Assembly: GCF_001375595.1 (NCBI RefSeq)
Contig: NZ_CVJQ01000001.1
Location: 1,116,001 to 1,180,000, forward strand
Length of the DNA: 64,000 nt
Reading direction: 5' to 3'
Source: Phenylobacterium immobile (ATCC 35973)
GTDB lineage: Bacteria; Pseudomonadota; Alphaproteobacteria; Caulobacterales; Caulobacteraceae
Part shown: positions 1 through 8,003 of the stretch, piece after piece
Position numbering within the stretch: the first letter of the stretch is position 1
How the letters are laid out: the number at the start of each line of letters is the position of its first letter
Program-made: the position numbers and the translations under genes
Notes under the pieces: generated by a model
What the model saw: only the letters and a program-made list of their open reading frames with translations
Databases searched by the model: none
What the model was told of the DNA's origin: nothing

Positions 1-466
1 GGTGGTGCACGTCGACCAGGTATTTGGGGATCTTCAGGTCTGGATTCAGTTGCAGACGCGGGTCGCCATCTGTGAGGGCGGCGGCCTTGGCGGCGAGCGC
101 TTCGGCCTGGCGCAGCGCGACCCAACGGCCGGCTTGCTGGCGCTGTTCCATGTTCGCGCGACGGAAGGCCGAGTAATATTGGAACATCGGCTCGGTCAGC
201 AGCAACTTGCGCGCTTCCGTTCGGTCCTTCGGCTTGCGGCCTTTCTCGGCAACGAATTTCGGCTCGACGCGGGCGTTATAGGCGTCTTCGATCCGGGGCT
301 GGATGCGCTCGCGGATGTAGCGGTTGACGTGGGCGAGGTAGTTGAAGCGCTCGCAGTCGTCATGATCCGTTTCCGGGAAAACGGCGTGGCGACCTTGGGT
401 GCGGTAATCGCGCGGGCCCGCATACTTAACGGATGTTCCCTCGGGGAAATCAGCGGATCCGTCCAT
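1..466 (-). CDS. SAM-dependent methyltransferase paralogue, partial (C-terminus outside window)
   Basis: The reading frame opens at an ATG at 466 and stays open to base 1, so only about the first 155 residues are visible. They match the first 155 residues of the next gene (536-1753) at roughly nine positions in ten, including the RFNYLAHVNRYIRER and NMEQRQQAGRWVALRQAE segments. The Rossmann-fold methyltransferase domain itself would lie to the left of the window. It is the third copy in a leftward tandem set and is separated from its upstream neighbour by a hairpin terminator, so it may be expressed by read-through or from its own promoter. Function follows from the paralogues only; the substrate is unknown. 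Confidence 0.8.
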   Translation of the reverse strand, partial: MDGSADFPEGTSVKYAGPRDYRTQGRHAVFPETDHDDCERFNYLAHVNRYIRERIQPRIEDAYNARVEPKFVAEKGRKPKDRTEARKLLLTEPMFQYYSAFRRANMEQRQQAGRWVALRQAEALAAKAAALTDGDPRLQLNPDLKIPKYLVDVHH

Positions 467-490
467 TGTCGCTTCCTGTTTGAGTGAAAA

Positions 491-523
491 GGAAAACGCC
501 GCCCGGGATGACCGGGCGGCGCT
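491..523 (-). terminator. Rho-independent terminator after the second methyltransferase
   Basis: A perfect 10-bp inverted repeat (CGCCGCCCGG at 497-506, CCGGGCGGCG at 512-521) with a 5-nt loop lies just beyond the stop at 536. On the minus strand it is followed by TTTT (493-496). It separates the full-length methyltransferase gene from the partial copy downstream. Confidence 0.8.
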
Positions 524-535
524 TTGGCGAGGGTC

Positions 536-1753
536 TTACTTAACGGCGCCGTACATCATCTGGCCGCCCGACTTGGATTCCTCAGGCGTGAAGCGGCCGT
601 CGGTCGGCTTCGAACCCGGGGTGGTCGGCTGGGCGTGGAAGAAGCCTTCCTCGCTGAAGCCCGACTTCAGGTAGTAGTCGTGCTGGTCGATCTCGCGCAG
701 CGAGCTCCAGAAGGGCTCGTTGTTGTAGTAGGCGTCCCAGTCGCGGATCGCCTGTTCGCAGATCGAGACCTGGTCGCTGTTCTTGGCGATGTCGGTGTGA
801 GCCACGACGCCGCCCTTCTTCAGCAGGCGGTAGGACTCGTTGAAGATCTGCGTCATGGCCGGGTAGGAGATCTCGTGCAGCAGGATGCACGAGGTCACCA
901 TGTCGAAGCTCTCGTCTTCGAATTGGCTCAGGTCCCGCACGTCGCCTTGGACGAAGGTGACATTGTCCACGCCCAGCGACTTGGCGCGAGCCAGGCCGTA
1001 GCGGAGCATCGGGGCGCCGGCGTCAACCGCGACAATTTCCGCGTCGGGGAAGGCCTTGGCGAGCGAGACGGCGTTGTGGCCAAGGGTCGAACCCATGTCC
1101 AGGATCCGCTTCGGCTTCGCATCGGGGAACTTGGCCTTCAGGGTCTCGCCGATGGCGGTGCCCATGGTGTCCAGCCACTCCTGGCCGTCAGCGCCGCCGA
1201 TGGTGACGAAGAACCCGCAGTCGTAGTTGGCCGCGTTTACGACGTCGCCCGGGAAGTTTTCTTCATAGTAGCTGCCCGGCATGCAGTGGTGGTGCACGTC
1301 GACCAGGTACTTGGGGATTTCCAGTTCCGGGTTCAGTTGCAGGCGCGAGTCACCGTCGGTCAGAGCGGCGGCCTTGGCGGCCAGTTCTTCGGCCTGGCGA
1401 AGCGCGACCCAACGGCCGGCTTGCTGGCGCTGTTCCATGTTCGCGCGACGGAAGGCCGAGTAATATTGGAACATCGGCTCGGACTGCAGGAGCTTGCGGG
1501 CTTCCTTGCGGTCCTTCGGCTTGCGGCCATTTTCGGCCACGAACTTCGGCTCGACGCGCGCGTCATAGGCGTCTTCGATCCGGGGCTGAATGCGCTCGCG
1601 GATATAGCGGTTGACGTGGGCGAGGTAGTTGAAACGCTCGCATTCGTCATGGTCCGTTTCCGGGAACATGGCGTGGCGGCCCTGGGTGCGATAGTCGCGG
1701 GGACCGGTGTAGTCGATCGGCTTGGAGTTCTTGAGATCCGTAGAGCCGTCCAT
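536..1753 (-). CDS. Class I SAM-dependent methyltransferase with long N-terminal domain
   Basis: This 405-residue protein has a helical N-terminal region of about 200 residues and then a class I methyltransferase Rossmann domain. Motif I is ILDMGSTLGHN near residue 214, the acidic motif II is VAVDAG, and the post-I QGDVRD and SFDMVTSCILLHEI segments follow. The C-terminus includes SGFSEEGFFHAQP. The start is fixed by AGGAGGT seven bases upstream of the ATG. It is the middle member of three tandem paralogues; 42 bp separate it from the upstream copy, so they are probably cotranscribed. The substrate cannot be told. Location beside a putative imide/alkylmaleate operon suggests a role in the same pathway, which is inference. 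Confidence 0.85.
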   Translation of the reverse strand: MDGSTDLKNSKPIDYTGPRDYRTQGRHAMFPETDHDECERFNYLAHVNRYIRERIQPRIEDAYDARVEPKFVAENGRKPKDRKEARKLLQSEPMFQYYSAFRRANMEQRQQAGRWVALRQAEELAAKAAALTDGDSRLQLNPELEIPKYLVDVHHHCMPGSYYEENFPGDVVNAANYDCGFFVTIGGADGQEWLDTMGTAIGETLKAKFPDAKPKRILDMGSTLGHNAVSLAKAFPDAEIVAVDAGAPMLRYGLARAKSLGVDNVTFVQGDVRDLSQFEDESFDMVTSCILLHEISYPAMTQIFNESYRLLKKGGVVAHTDIAKNSDQVSICEQAIRDWDAYYNNEPFWSSLREIDQHDYYLKSGFSEEGFFHAQPTTPGSKPTDGRFTPEESKSGGQMMYGAVK

Positions 1754-1795
1754 TTTCAGTACCTCCTGTTCGGGCGTTTGTGTGGGGGGTGCGCG

Positions 1796-3016
1796 CTACT
1801 TGCGCGAACCGAAGAGATTAAGGCCGGGCAGAGCCGCAAGCTTGGGGGGAAGGCGGCCTTCGCCCATCTGGGCCTTGCCGGGGCCGTAGCCGAGCGGAGA
1901 GGCGTGGAAGAATTCGTCTTCCTTGAAGCCGGCGTCGGCGAAGAAGTCGAATACGTCGATGTCCTTCAAGGTGCTCATGAAGGGCTCGTTGTTGTAGAAG
2001 GCGTCCCAGTCGCGCATGGCCTTTTCGAAGAGTGATTGCTCATCTGAATAGCCGCCGACATCGGCGTGGTAGACGAGGGCGCCGGGGGCTGCGAGGCGGT
2101 AGGTTTCTTTGAAGATCGCCCGCATCGCCGGATACGAAATCTCGTGCAGCAGCAGGCAGCTTTGGATGATGTCGAAGCTCTCGTCCTCGAACATCGACAG
2201 GTCCGCGCCGTCCGCCTGGACGCAGCGGATGTTATTGATGCCCATCGAGCGGGCGCGGGCCAGGTGGTAACGCAGCACCGGGGCGCCGACGTCGACAGCG
2301 ACCACTTCGGCGTCCGGGAAGGCCATGGCCATCGGGGCCAGGTTGTGGCCCACGGTCGAGCCGATATCGAGGATGCGCTTGGGCTTGAAGTCCGGACGAT
2401 AGGCCTTGAGCCAGGCCACCATGCCTTCGCCAGGACCGCTCATGGTCGGCGCGCCGCCGAAGCTGGAGAAGAAGCCGACATCATAGTTGGCGCCGTTGAC
2501 GACGTCGTCTTCCATGTACTCGGTGTAGTAGCTGCCCGGCATGCAGTGGTGATCGACCTCGGTCACATAGCGCGGGGTGGTCAGGGCCGGGTTCAACTGC
2601 AGCGCATCATCGTCGGCGTAGGCCGCGGCGCGTTCGCGCAGCTCTTCGGCTTGGCTGAGCGCGACCCAACGGCCGGCTTGCTGGCGCTGCTCCATCGAGG
2701 CGCGGCGCAGGGACGAATAGAATTGGAACATCGGCTCGGTGAGCATCGCCTTGCGCGCTTCGTGCCGATTCTTGGGCTTGCGGCCCTTTTCCTTTTCGAA
2801 GGCCGGCTCGACGCGGTTTTCGTAGGCGTTGCGGCAGGCGGCCATCACCGGGCCGCGGACGTGACGGTTGAGATGGTAGAGGAAGTTGAAACGTTCCGCG
2901 TCATCGTGCGACGTGCGCGGCATGATGCCGTGTTTCAGCACCTGGCGGTAATCCTGCATCGGCTCGCCGGCCATCGGCGCCGAGGTCTTCACAGCGATCG
3001 AAACGTCTCCATCCAT
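1796..3016 (-). CDS. Class I SAM-dependent methyltransferase with long N-terminal domain, divergent paralogue
   Basis: This 406-residue paralogue of the next gene downstream is clearly more diverged than the other two copies are from each other. It has the same layout: an N-terminal domain with RFNFLYHLNRHVRG and SMEQRQQAGRWVALSQAEEL, then a Rossmann domain with motif I RILDIGSTVGHN near residue 215 and SFDIIQSCLLLHEISYPAM. GGGAAGAA precedes the ATG. It is the first gene of the leftward methyltransferase unit, and a palindromic candidate operator lies about 90 bp upstream. The substrate is unknown; small-molecule methylation is the default reading. Confidence 0.85.
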   Translation of the reverse strand: MDGDVSIAVKTSAPMAGEPMQDYRQVLKHGIMPRTSHDDAERFNFLYHLNRHVRGPVMAACRNAYENRVEPAFEKEKGRKPKNRHEARKAMLTEPMFQFYSSLRRASMEQRQQAGRWVALSQAEELRERAAAYADDDALQLNPALTTPRYVTEVDHHCMPGSYYTEYMEDDVVNGANYDVGFFSSFGGAPTMSGPGEGMVAWLKAYRPDFKPKRILDIGSTVGHNLAPMAMAFPDAEVVAVDVGAPVLRYHLARARSMGINNIRCVQADGADLSMFEDESFDIIQSCLLLHEISYPAMRAIFKETYRLAAPGALVYHADVGGYSDEQSLFEKAMRDWDAFYNNEPFMSTLKDIDVFDFFADAGFKEDEFFHASPLGYGPGKAQMGEGRLPPKLAALPGLNLFGSRK

Positions 3017-3105
3017 CGTATTCTTCCCATCGTCCCGGTTGGCTTTCAGGGCCGCGCCCTGCTGGGTTGAAACCTTCGCCCGGATCGGCGCGTCGTCAAG
3101 GCGAA

Positions 3106-3121
3106 TAATATAAACTTATAA
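3106..3121. promoter_or_regulatory. Candidate operator of the shared regulon, methyltransferase unit
   Basis: AATATAAACTTATAAC fits GRTATA-N4-TATAYC with two mismatches. Read leftward it shares the 13-mer TATAAGTTTATAT with the perfect site at 5208-5227. It sits in the AT-rich patch about 90 bp upstream of the first methyltransferase start, a plausible regulator-binding position. The regulator is not identified. Confidence 0.5.
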
Positions 3122-3206
3122 CCTTTGGTGTCTGGGCTGACCCGCGCTTGCCTATTTGCGCGGCGTCAGCCCAGAGTCTGATCAGGCGCTCTGGCGAGCG
3201 GCCGGA

Positions 3207-4652
3207 TCAGGCCGCGTCGCTGAGGTAATTGGCCGCGAGGCCCTGCGTGCCGAGGGATTGGCCCAGCAGTCGGCCGAAGGTCATCGCCGGAGTGACGCTC
3301 ATGCCGCCGCAGAAGGAGTTGCCGGTCAGCGAACCGCCGCCGATGACTTCGCCCGCCGCGTATAGGTTCTGGATCGGCGTGCCGGTCCGATCCGTGACAC
3401 GGAGTTGGTCGTCGATACCCAGGCCGGCGTAGGTCTTCACCGAAGTGCCGTAGTTGCGCACCGCGTAGAAGGGGCCTTGCGCGATCGGCAGGGGCATGTG
3501 CTCGCGGCCGAAGGAATCTTCGCCCTTGGCCTGGCCGTCATTGAAAGCCGCGATGGTGGCTTCGAACGTCCCGACATCGACGCCCATCATGGTGGCGAGT
3601 TCAGCGATGGTGTCGGCCTTCAGGTAGTCTTCGAGGGTGTCGAAGCGCTTCAGGAAGGTCGGCTTGTCCTCGGCCATCGTCATCGCCGGCGAGGCGTCGT
3701 AGATCGCCTGATCGAAGACGACATAGAAGCCGAGTCCAGGCGCGGCGAGGAGCGAGCGCTCGCGTTCGTCGACCGAGGGCGTGTCTTCGCGGACGTAACG
3801 CTCACCGCGGTAATTGACGTAGATTTCCCATGGCATCCGGTGTTGCGGCGTCATGATGATGCCGCCGATCCCGAAGAAGCCGGGACGGTTCGGATCCTTG
3901 TTGCCGCCGAAGCTCGGCAGGAACATGTCGCCGCCGCGCAGATAGCCGCCGGCGCCGAGCCCGATCATCACGCCGTCGCCTTGGCTGTAGTTGGCGCCCA
4001 GCGGATAGAGCGGACGGCCGGCGTGCAGTTGGGAGAACAGTTTGCCGTTGGCCGTGTAGCCGCCGCTGGCCAGCACGAAGTGATCGGCTTCGATCTCTTC
4101 GACAACGCCGTCAGGTCCTTGGACGACCGCGGCGAGGATGGCGCCGCCGGCGCCCTGCTTCAGGCCGAGCAGCTTGGTGCTGAGCTTCAGGTCGATCTGG
4201 CCGGCGTCGACCTTCTCTTGGAACCAGGGGCCAATGACGCCCAGGATCGTGCGGCCGCCGTCGGGACCCCAGTAGGTGCGGGCCGTCGAGTAGGGCTCGT
4301 GGCCGTACATGATGACGGGCATGCCCGGCTCCATTTCGAAGCCAAGGTCCAGCAGCCAGTGGATGGTGTCAGCGGCGTTCGACACGGCAAGGCCGACCAC
4401 AGTCGGCTCGGCGGTGCCGCGGCTGATCCGCATGATGTCGTCGAAGTGCGCCTGAGGCGTGTCCTCGATGCCCTTCTCGGCCTGCAGGCGCGTCCCGGCC
4501 GCGCTCATCTGGCCGCTGGACAGGTGCAAGGTGCCGCCGATGCGGTTGTCCGCCTCGACGACGCAAACCTTCAGGCCGCGCTCGGCGGCGAAACCAGCCG
4601 CGGGCATGCCGGACGTGCCGGCCCCGACGACAAAAACGTCATAACGCGCCAT
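3207..4652 (-). CDS. FAD-dependent dehydrogenase/reductase of the fumarate reductase flavoprotein family
   Basis: This 481-residue flavoprotein has an N-terminal dinucleotide-binding motif VVGAGTSGMPAA (residues 8-19), VVEADNRIGGT for the ribose contact, and the C-terminal FAD motif YAAGEVIGGGSLTGNS. This is the FAD_binding_2 layout of fumarate reductases, urocanate reductases and 3-ketosteroid dehydrogenases. There are no heme-binding CXXCH motifs and no signal peptide, so it is probably cytoplasmic. GGGGGAGA precedes the ATG. It lies 24 bp downstream of the 122-residue protein gene in one unit. A natural role would be desaturation or reduction of a C=C bond next to a carbonyl in the pathway; the substrate is inference only. 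Confidence 0.85.
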   Translation of the reverse strand: MARYDVFVVGAGTSGMPAAGFAAERGLKVCVVEADNRIGGTLHLSSGQMSAAGTRLQAEKGIEDTPQAHFDDIMRISRGTAEPTVVGLAVSNAADTIHWLLDLGFEMEPGMPVIMYGHEPYSTARTYWGPDGGRTILGVIGPWFQEKVDAGQIDLKLSTKLLGLKQGAGGAILAAVVQGPDGVVEEIEADHFVLASGGYTANGKLFSQLHAGRPLYPLGANYSQGDGVMIGLGAGGYLRGGDMFLPSFGGNKDPNRPGFFGIGGIIMTPQHRMPWEIYVNYRGERYVREDTPSVDERERSLLAAPGLGFYVVFDQAIYDASPAMTMAEDKPTFLKRFDTLEDYLKADTIAELATMMGVDVGTFEATIAAFNDGQAKGEDSFGREHMPLPIAQGPFYAVRNYGTSVKTYAGLGIDDQLRVTDRTGTPIQNLYAAGEVIGGGSLTGNSFCGGMSVTPAMTFGRLLGQSLGTQGLAANYLSDAA

Positions 4653-4676
4653 AGTTCTATCTCCCCCGCGTGCGGT

Positions 4677-5045
4677 TCAGGATTTTTCGGTTTCGAGTTC
4701 GAGGTGGTATTCCTCGGAGGTGAGTTCGCCGCTCTTGGCGGCTTCGACGGCTTCGGCTTCCTGCTGGACGATGCGCAGGATGCGGACGACGTATTCCTGG
4801 TTCCAGAGGCCGCGCTCTTCGTGGTCGGCGGTGGAGGGTACGAAGTTGTCGATGTCTTCCTTGGTCATCACGCCCTTGGCGGCCAGCAGGCGCTCGACAG
4901 TGTCGAGGCGCTGACGGGTCACAGCCAGTTCCTGGCTGACGGCCATGGTGATAGCAAGGACGCGTTCGACATCGGGGGTGAAGAAGTAAGGCCGCTTGCC
5001 GGCCGGCTTGGCCGAGGACTTGGCCAGGGCGTCTGCGATGCTCAT
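4677..5045 (-). CDS. Small helical protein, unknown function
   Basis: A 122-residue protein that I do not recognise. It is mostly charged helix: RVLAITMAVSQELAVTRQRLDTVERLL, then GVMTKEDIDNFVPS, then WNQEYVVRILRIVQQEAEAVEAA. It has no signal peptide, membrane segment or cysteine pair. GGGAGC lies upstream of the ATG. It is the first gene of the unit that carries the FAD dehydrogenase, and a perfect palindrome lies 67 bp upstream. Position and size suggest an accessory subunit or chaperone for the flavoprotein, but nothing in the sequence proves that. Confidence 0.75.
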   Translation of the reverse strand: MSIADALAKSSAKPAGKRPYFFTPDVERVLAITMAVSQELAVTRQRLDTVERLLAAKGVMTKEDIDNFVPSTADHEERGLWNQEYVVRILRIVQQEAEAVEAAKSGELTSEEYHLELETEKS

Positions 5046-5112
5046 TATAGTGCTCCCAATCTGCGTGTGCGCGGATTGAGCGGCCGGTGTTCGCTGGCTG
5101 TCAATGCAAAAT

Positions 5113-5128
5113 GGTATATGAGTATACC
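5113..5128. promoter_or_regulatory. Candidate operator, flavoprotein unit side of divergent promoter
   Basis: GGTATATGAGTATACC is a perfect inverted repeat; with flanks it is TGGTATA-TGAG-TATACCA (5112-5129). It lies 67 bp upstream of the small-protein/flavoprotein unit. It matches GRTATA-N4-TATAYC exactly and also resembles TGGTATACCA-type sites described for some GntR-family regulators. Confidence 0.65.
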
Positions 5129-5207
5129 AATATGCAGCGCCGCCGGTCTTTTTGGCGCCATCGGCGCCTAAGCGGCGGGCATGCGGGCGGGGCCTGCCGA
5201 AGCTGAA

Positions 5208-5227
5208 AAGATATAAGTTTATATCTT
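5208..5227. promoter_or_regulatory. Candidate operator, aconitase-like operon side of divergent promoter
   Basis: AAGATATAAGTTTATATCTT has perfect 9-bp arms around GT. It lies about 52 bp upstream of the aconitase-like large-subunit gene. Its core GATATA-AGTT-TATATC fits the same consensus as 5113-5128, so two sites of one family flank the two divergent start regions. Confidence 0.65.
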
Positions 5228-5278
5228 CATCCCGTCAGCCTATGGCGCTATTGCAGCCTCAAGAAAGGTGACCGCCTC

Positions 5279-6589
5279 ATGGCTTCAGAACGTCCGATCA
5301 ACGCAGGAGCGACCCTCGCGCAGAAGGTGATCGCACGCGCCGCTGGCTTGGCGCATGTTCTGCCTGGCGATCTGGCGACGGTGTCTGTCGACCTGGCGTT
5401 CGCCCATGACTCTTCCGGACCGCGGCGTTGGGCGCCGGCGCTGGCGGAACTGGGCGCGAAGCCCTGGGACGTGGACAAGATCGCGATCGTCTCGGACCAC
5501 TACGTCCCGGCTGTCGACGCCGAATCCGCCGCCATTCTCCAGCTCACGCGCAATTTCGCGGCGGAGCAGGGCATTACCCGCTTCTTCGACATGGTCGGCA
5601 TCTGCCACCTGGTGCTGCCTGAGCACGGCCTGATCCGGCCGGGCGCCTTTGTCGCCGGCGGCGACAGCCACACCCCCACCGCCGGCGCCTTCGGGGCCGT
5701 CGCCATGGGGTTCGGCGCCACCGACATGCTGGCCGTCGTCGTCACCGGCAAGACCTGGGTCGTCGTGCCTGAAACCGTGCAGGTGAACATTTCGGGCGCC
5801 TTCGCCGACGGCGTGGCGGCCAAGGACGTCATGCTGGCGCTCTGCCGCCTGCTGGGGCTGGAGAACGGCGGCAAGGTCGTCGAGTTCTGCGGCGAGACGG
5901 TGCGCGCCATGCCGATGGGCGAGCGCATGGTCCTGTGCAACATGGCCGCCGAGCTGGGCTTCGACACCGGCGTCATCGCGCCCGACCAGACCACCTTCGA
6001 CTATCTCGCCGCGCGGGGCGCGCCGGTCGCCGACGCCGCCGCCGCCCTGTCGCTGGCCACCGACGCCGATGCGGTGGTGGCCGCGGTTCACCATCTCGAC
6101 GCCTCGGCGCTGCAGCCGCAGATCGCCGCGCCCCATTCGCCGGGCAACAGCGGCGACGTCGCCGACTACAGCGGCGTCAAGGTCGACCAGGCCTACATCG
6201 GCGCCTGTGTCGGCGCGAAGATCGAGGACTTGCGGATGGCCGCCGAGGTGCTGCGCGGCCGCCGGGTCGCGCCGGGCGTGCGCCTGCTGATCGCGCCGGC
6301 CTCTCAGGCGACCCTGACGCAAGCGACCAAGGAGGGGGTGATGACCCATCTCCTGGAGGCGGGCGCGACCATGATGGCCTCGGGCTGCGGCGCCTGCGCC
6401 GGCATGGGCGCAGGCATCCTGGCGCCCGGCGAGACCTGCATCTCGTCCACCAACCGCAATTTCAAGGGCCGCATGGGCGCTGACGAGGCCTTCGTCTACC
6501 TGGGCTCGCCCTATTCGGTCGCGGCCGCCGCCGTGGCCGGTCATATCGTCGATCCCCGCTCCATGCTGGCGGAAAGGATCGCAGCATGA
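5279..6589 (+). CDS. Aconitase-superfamily hydro-lyase large subunit (LeuC/DmdA-like)
   Basis: This 436-residue protein is the [4Fe-4S] large subunit of an isopropylmalate-isomerase-type hydro-lyase. Visible are GGDSHTPTAGAFGAVAMGFGAT (128-148, quoted part shorter in family signature), IGACVGAKIEDL with Cys310, and SGCGACAGMG with Cys370 and Cys373, giving the three cluster cysteines. It is split from its small subunit like LeuC/LeuD, and the two genes overlap by ATGA. The following gene is an isocitrate-lyase-fold enzyme, the same trio as dimethylmaleate hydratase DmdA/DmdB and dimethylmalate lyase of nicotinate fermenters. No leucine genes are near, so I favour a catabolic alkylmaleate hydratase over leucine biosynthesis. 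AAAGGTG precedes the ATG. Confidence 0.85.
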   Translation: MASERPINAGATLAQKVIARAAGLAHVLPGDLATVSVDLAFAHDSSGPRRWAPALAELGAKPWDVDKIAIVSDHYVPAVDAESAAILQLTRNFAAEQGITRFFDMVGICHLVLPEHGLIRPGAFVAGGDSHTPTAGAFGAVAMGFGATDMLAVVVTGKTWVVVPETVQVNISGAFADGVAAKDVMLALCRLLGLENGGKVVEFCGETVRAMPMGERMVLCNMAAELGFDTGVIAPDQTTFDYLAARGAPVADAAAALSLATDADAVVAAVHHLDASALQPQIAAPHSPGNSGDVADYSGVKVDQAYIGACVGAKIEDLRMAAEVLRGRRVAPGVRLLIAPASQATLTQATKEGVMTHLLEAGATMMASGCGACAGMGAGILAPGETCISSTNRNFKGRMGADEAFVYLGSPYSVAAAAVAGHIVDPRSMLAERIAA

Positions 6590-7089
6590 TCCCCAACGCC
6601 GGCCGGGCCTTCGTCTTCGGCGACAATATCGACACCGACGTGCTCGCGCCTGGCCGGCTGATGAAGCTGCCCGCCGCGGAACTCGCCAAGCACTGCCTTG
6701 AGGCGGTCGACCCGACCTTCGCCAGCACCGTGGCGCAGGGCGACATCGTCGTCGGCGGCGCCAACTTCGGCCTGGGCTCCTCGCGCGAGCAGGCGGCGAT
6801 CTCGCTCAGGCTCCTGGGCGTGCAGGCCGTGGTCGCCCAGTCCTTCGCGCGGATCTTCTTCCGCAACGCCATCAACGCCGGCCTCACGCCGATCACGCTG
6901 CGTGAGCCGGCCGACATCAAGCCGGGCGATCGCCTGGCCATCGATCCGGCCGCCGGCCGGGTGGAAAATCTCACGCAGGGCCGCACCTACGAGGCGCAAG
7001 CCCTGCCCCAGCATTTGCTCGACATTATAGAGGGAGGGGGTCTCATGCAGTACCTCAAGCGGCGCGGACAGCACGAGGCCGCCGAGTGA
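6586..7089 (+). CDS. Aconitase-superfamily hydro-lyase small subunit (LeuD/DmdB-like)
   Basis: This 167-residue swivelling-domain subunit has FGDNIDTDVLAPGRL (11-25) and GLGSSREQAAISL with Ser65-Ser66-Arg67 in the active-site loop. Its length is usual for archaeal-type LeuD and DmdB and shorter than enterobacterial LeuD (about 200). It overlaps the large-subunit gene by four bases and the lyase gene by four, so translation is probably coupled. Together with the large subunit it should add or remove water on a substituted maleate or malate; the exact side chains accepted cannot be read from sequence. Confidence 0.85.
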   Translation: MIPNAGRAFVFGDNIDTDVLAPGRLMKLPAAELAKHCLEAVDPTFASTVAQGDIVVGGANFGLGSSREQAAISLRLLGVQAVVAQSFARIFFRNAINAGLTPITLREPADIKPGDRLAIDPAAGRVENLTQGRTYEAQALPQHLLDIIEGGGLMQYLKRRGQHEAAE

Positions 7090-8000
7090 CCGCGCCGATC
7101 ACCATGACCCCGCAGTCCGTCCCGGTTCCGTTGAAGGCCCGGCTTTCCCATGACACCGCGCTGCTCGCGGTCGGCGCCTTTGACGCCCTGTCGGCGCTGC
7201 TGATCGAACAGGCCGGCATGGAGGCGGCCTACGTCTCCGGCGCCTCTCTCGCCTACACCCAGCTGGGCCGGCCGGACATCGGCCTGCTCAGCCTGGAGCA
7301 GGTGGCCGATGTGGTCACCCGCATGCGCGACCGTGTCTCGATCCCGCTGATCGTCGACGCCGACACCGGCTTCGGCAATGCGCTGAACGCCGCGCGCACC
7401 GTGCGCGTGCTCGAGCGCGCCGGCGCCAATGTCGTCCAGATCGAAGACCAGGACTTCCCCAAGCGCTGCGGCCACCTCGACGGCAAGGGCCTGATCCCGG
7501 CCGATGAGATGGTGGGCAAGCTCAAGGCCGCCCTCGACGCGCGCAAGAGCGAAGACACCCTGATCATGGCGCGCACCGACGCCATCGGCGTCGAAGGCGT
7601 CGATCGCGCGCTGGAGCGGGCGCACATGTATGTCGAGGCCGGCGTCGACGCCCTGTTCGTCGAGGCCCCCGGCGACGAGGACGGCATGCGCCGCGTCGTC
7701 CAGGAGCTGGGCCACAAGGCCCCGCTGCTGGCCAATATGGTCGAGGGCGGCAAGACGCCCTTGATGTCCGTCGACCAGCTGTCGGACATCGGCTTCAAGA
7801 TCGTGATCCTGCCCGGCGCCATGGTGCGCATGCTGATCCCGGCGATCGAGGACTTCCTGGCCTCGATCCGCGCCAACGGCGGCACGCGCGCCTTCAGCGG
7901 CCGGATGACCGACCTGAAGGGCGTCAACGCCCGCGTCGGCCTTTCCGAAATGCTGGCCCTGGGCGAGCTTTACCAATCGATGCCGAGCGCGGCGGAGTAG
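7086..8000 (+). CDS. Isocitrate lyase/PEP mutase-family C-C lyase (methylisocitrate/dimethylmalate lyase-like)
   Basis: This 304-residue TIM-barrel enzyme has the metal-site DADTGFGN (91-98), QIEDQ (119-123) and the lyase loop PKRCGH (125-130) with catalytic Cys128. The KRCGH loop marks true lyases such as methylisocitrate and dimethylmalate lyase, as opposed to PEP mutase or oxaloacetate decarboxylase members. The likely reaction is cleavage of a 2,3-substituted malate into a 2-oxoacid such as pyruvate and a short carboxylate. The start is a GTG at 7086 inside the GAGTGA overlap with the small-subunit gene. The gene order hydratase large, small, lyase gives two consecutive steps. Confidence 0.85.
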   Translation: MTAPITMTPQSVPVPLKARLSHDTALLAVGAFDALSALLIEQAGMEAAYVSGASLAYTQLGRPDIGLLSLEQVADVVTRMRDRVSIPLIVDADTGFGNALNAARTVRVLERAGANVVQIEDQDFPKRCGHLDGKGLIPADEMVGKLKAALDARKSEDTLIMARTDAIGVEGVDRALERAHMYVEAGVDALFVEAPGDEDGMRRVVQELGHKAPLLANMVEGGKTPLMSVDQLSDIGFKIVILPGAMVRMLIPAIEDFLASIRANGGTRAFSGRMTDLKGVNARVGLSEMLALGELYQSMPSAAE

Positions 8001-8003
8001 GCG

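Noticed and set aside
524-2035. Long open frame on the plus strand opposite the methyltransferases
   Set aside because: Its product has low-complexity V/A/G/R composition and mirrors the third-position GC bias of the real genes on the other strand; no ribosome-binding site and no family motif.
5279-7089. Reading as leucine-biosynthesis leuCD
   Set aside because: No leuA, leuB or other leucine gene is nearby, and the third gene is an isocitrate-lyase-fold enzyme; a catabolic hydro-lyase fits better, though sequence alone cannot exclude isopropylmalate isomerase.
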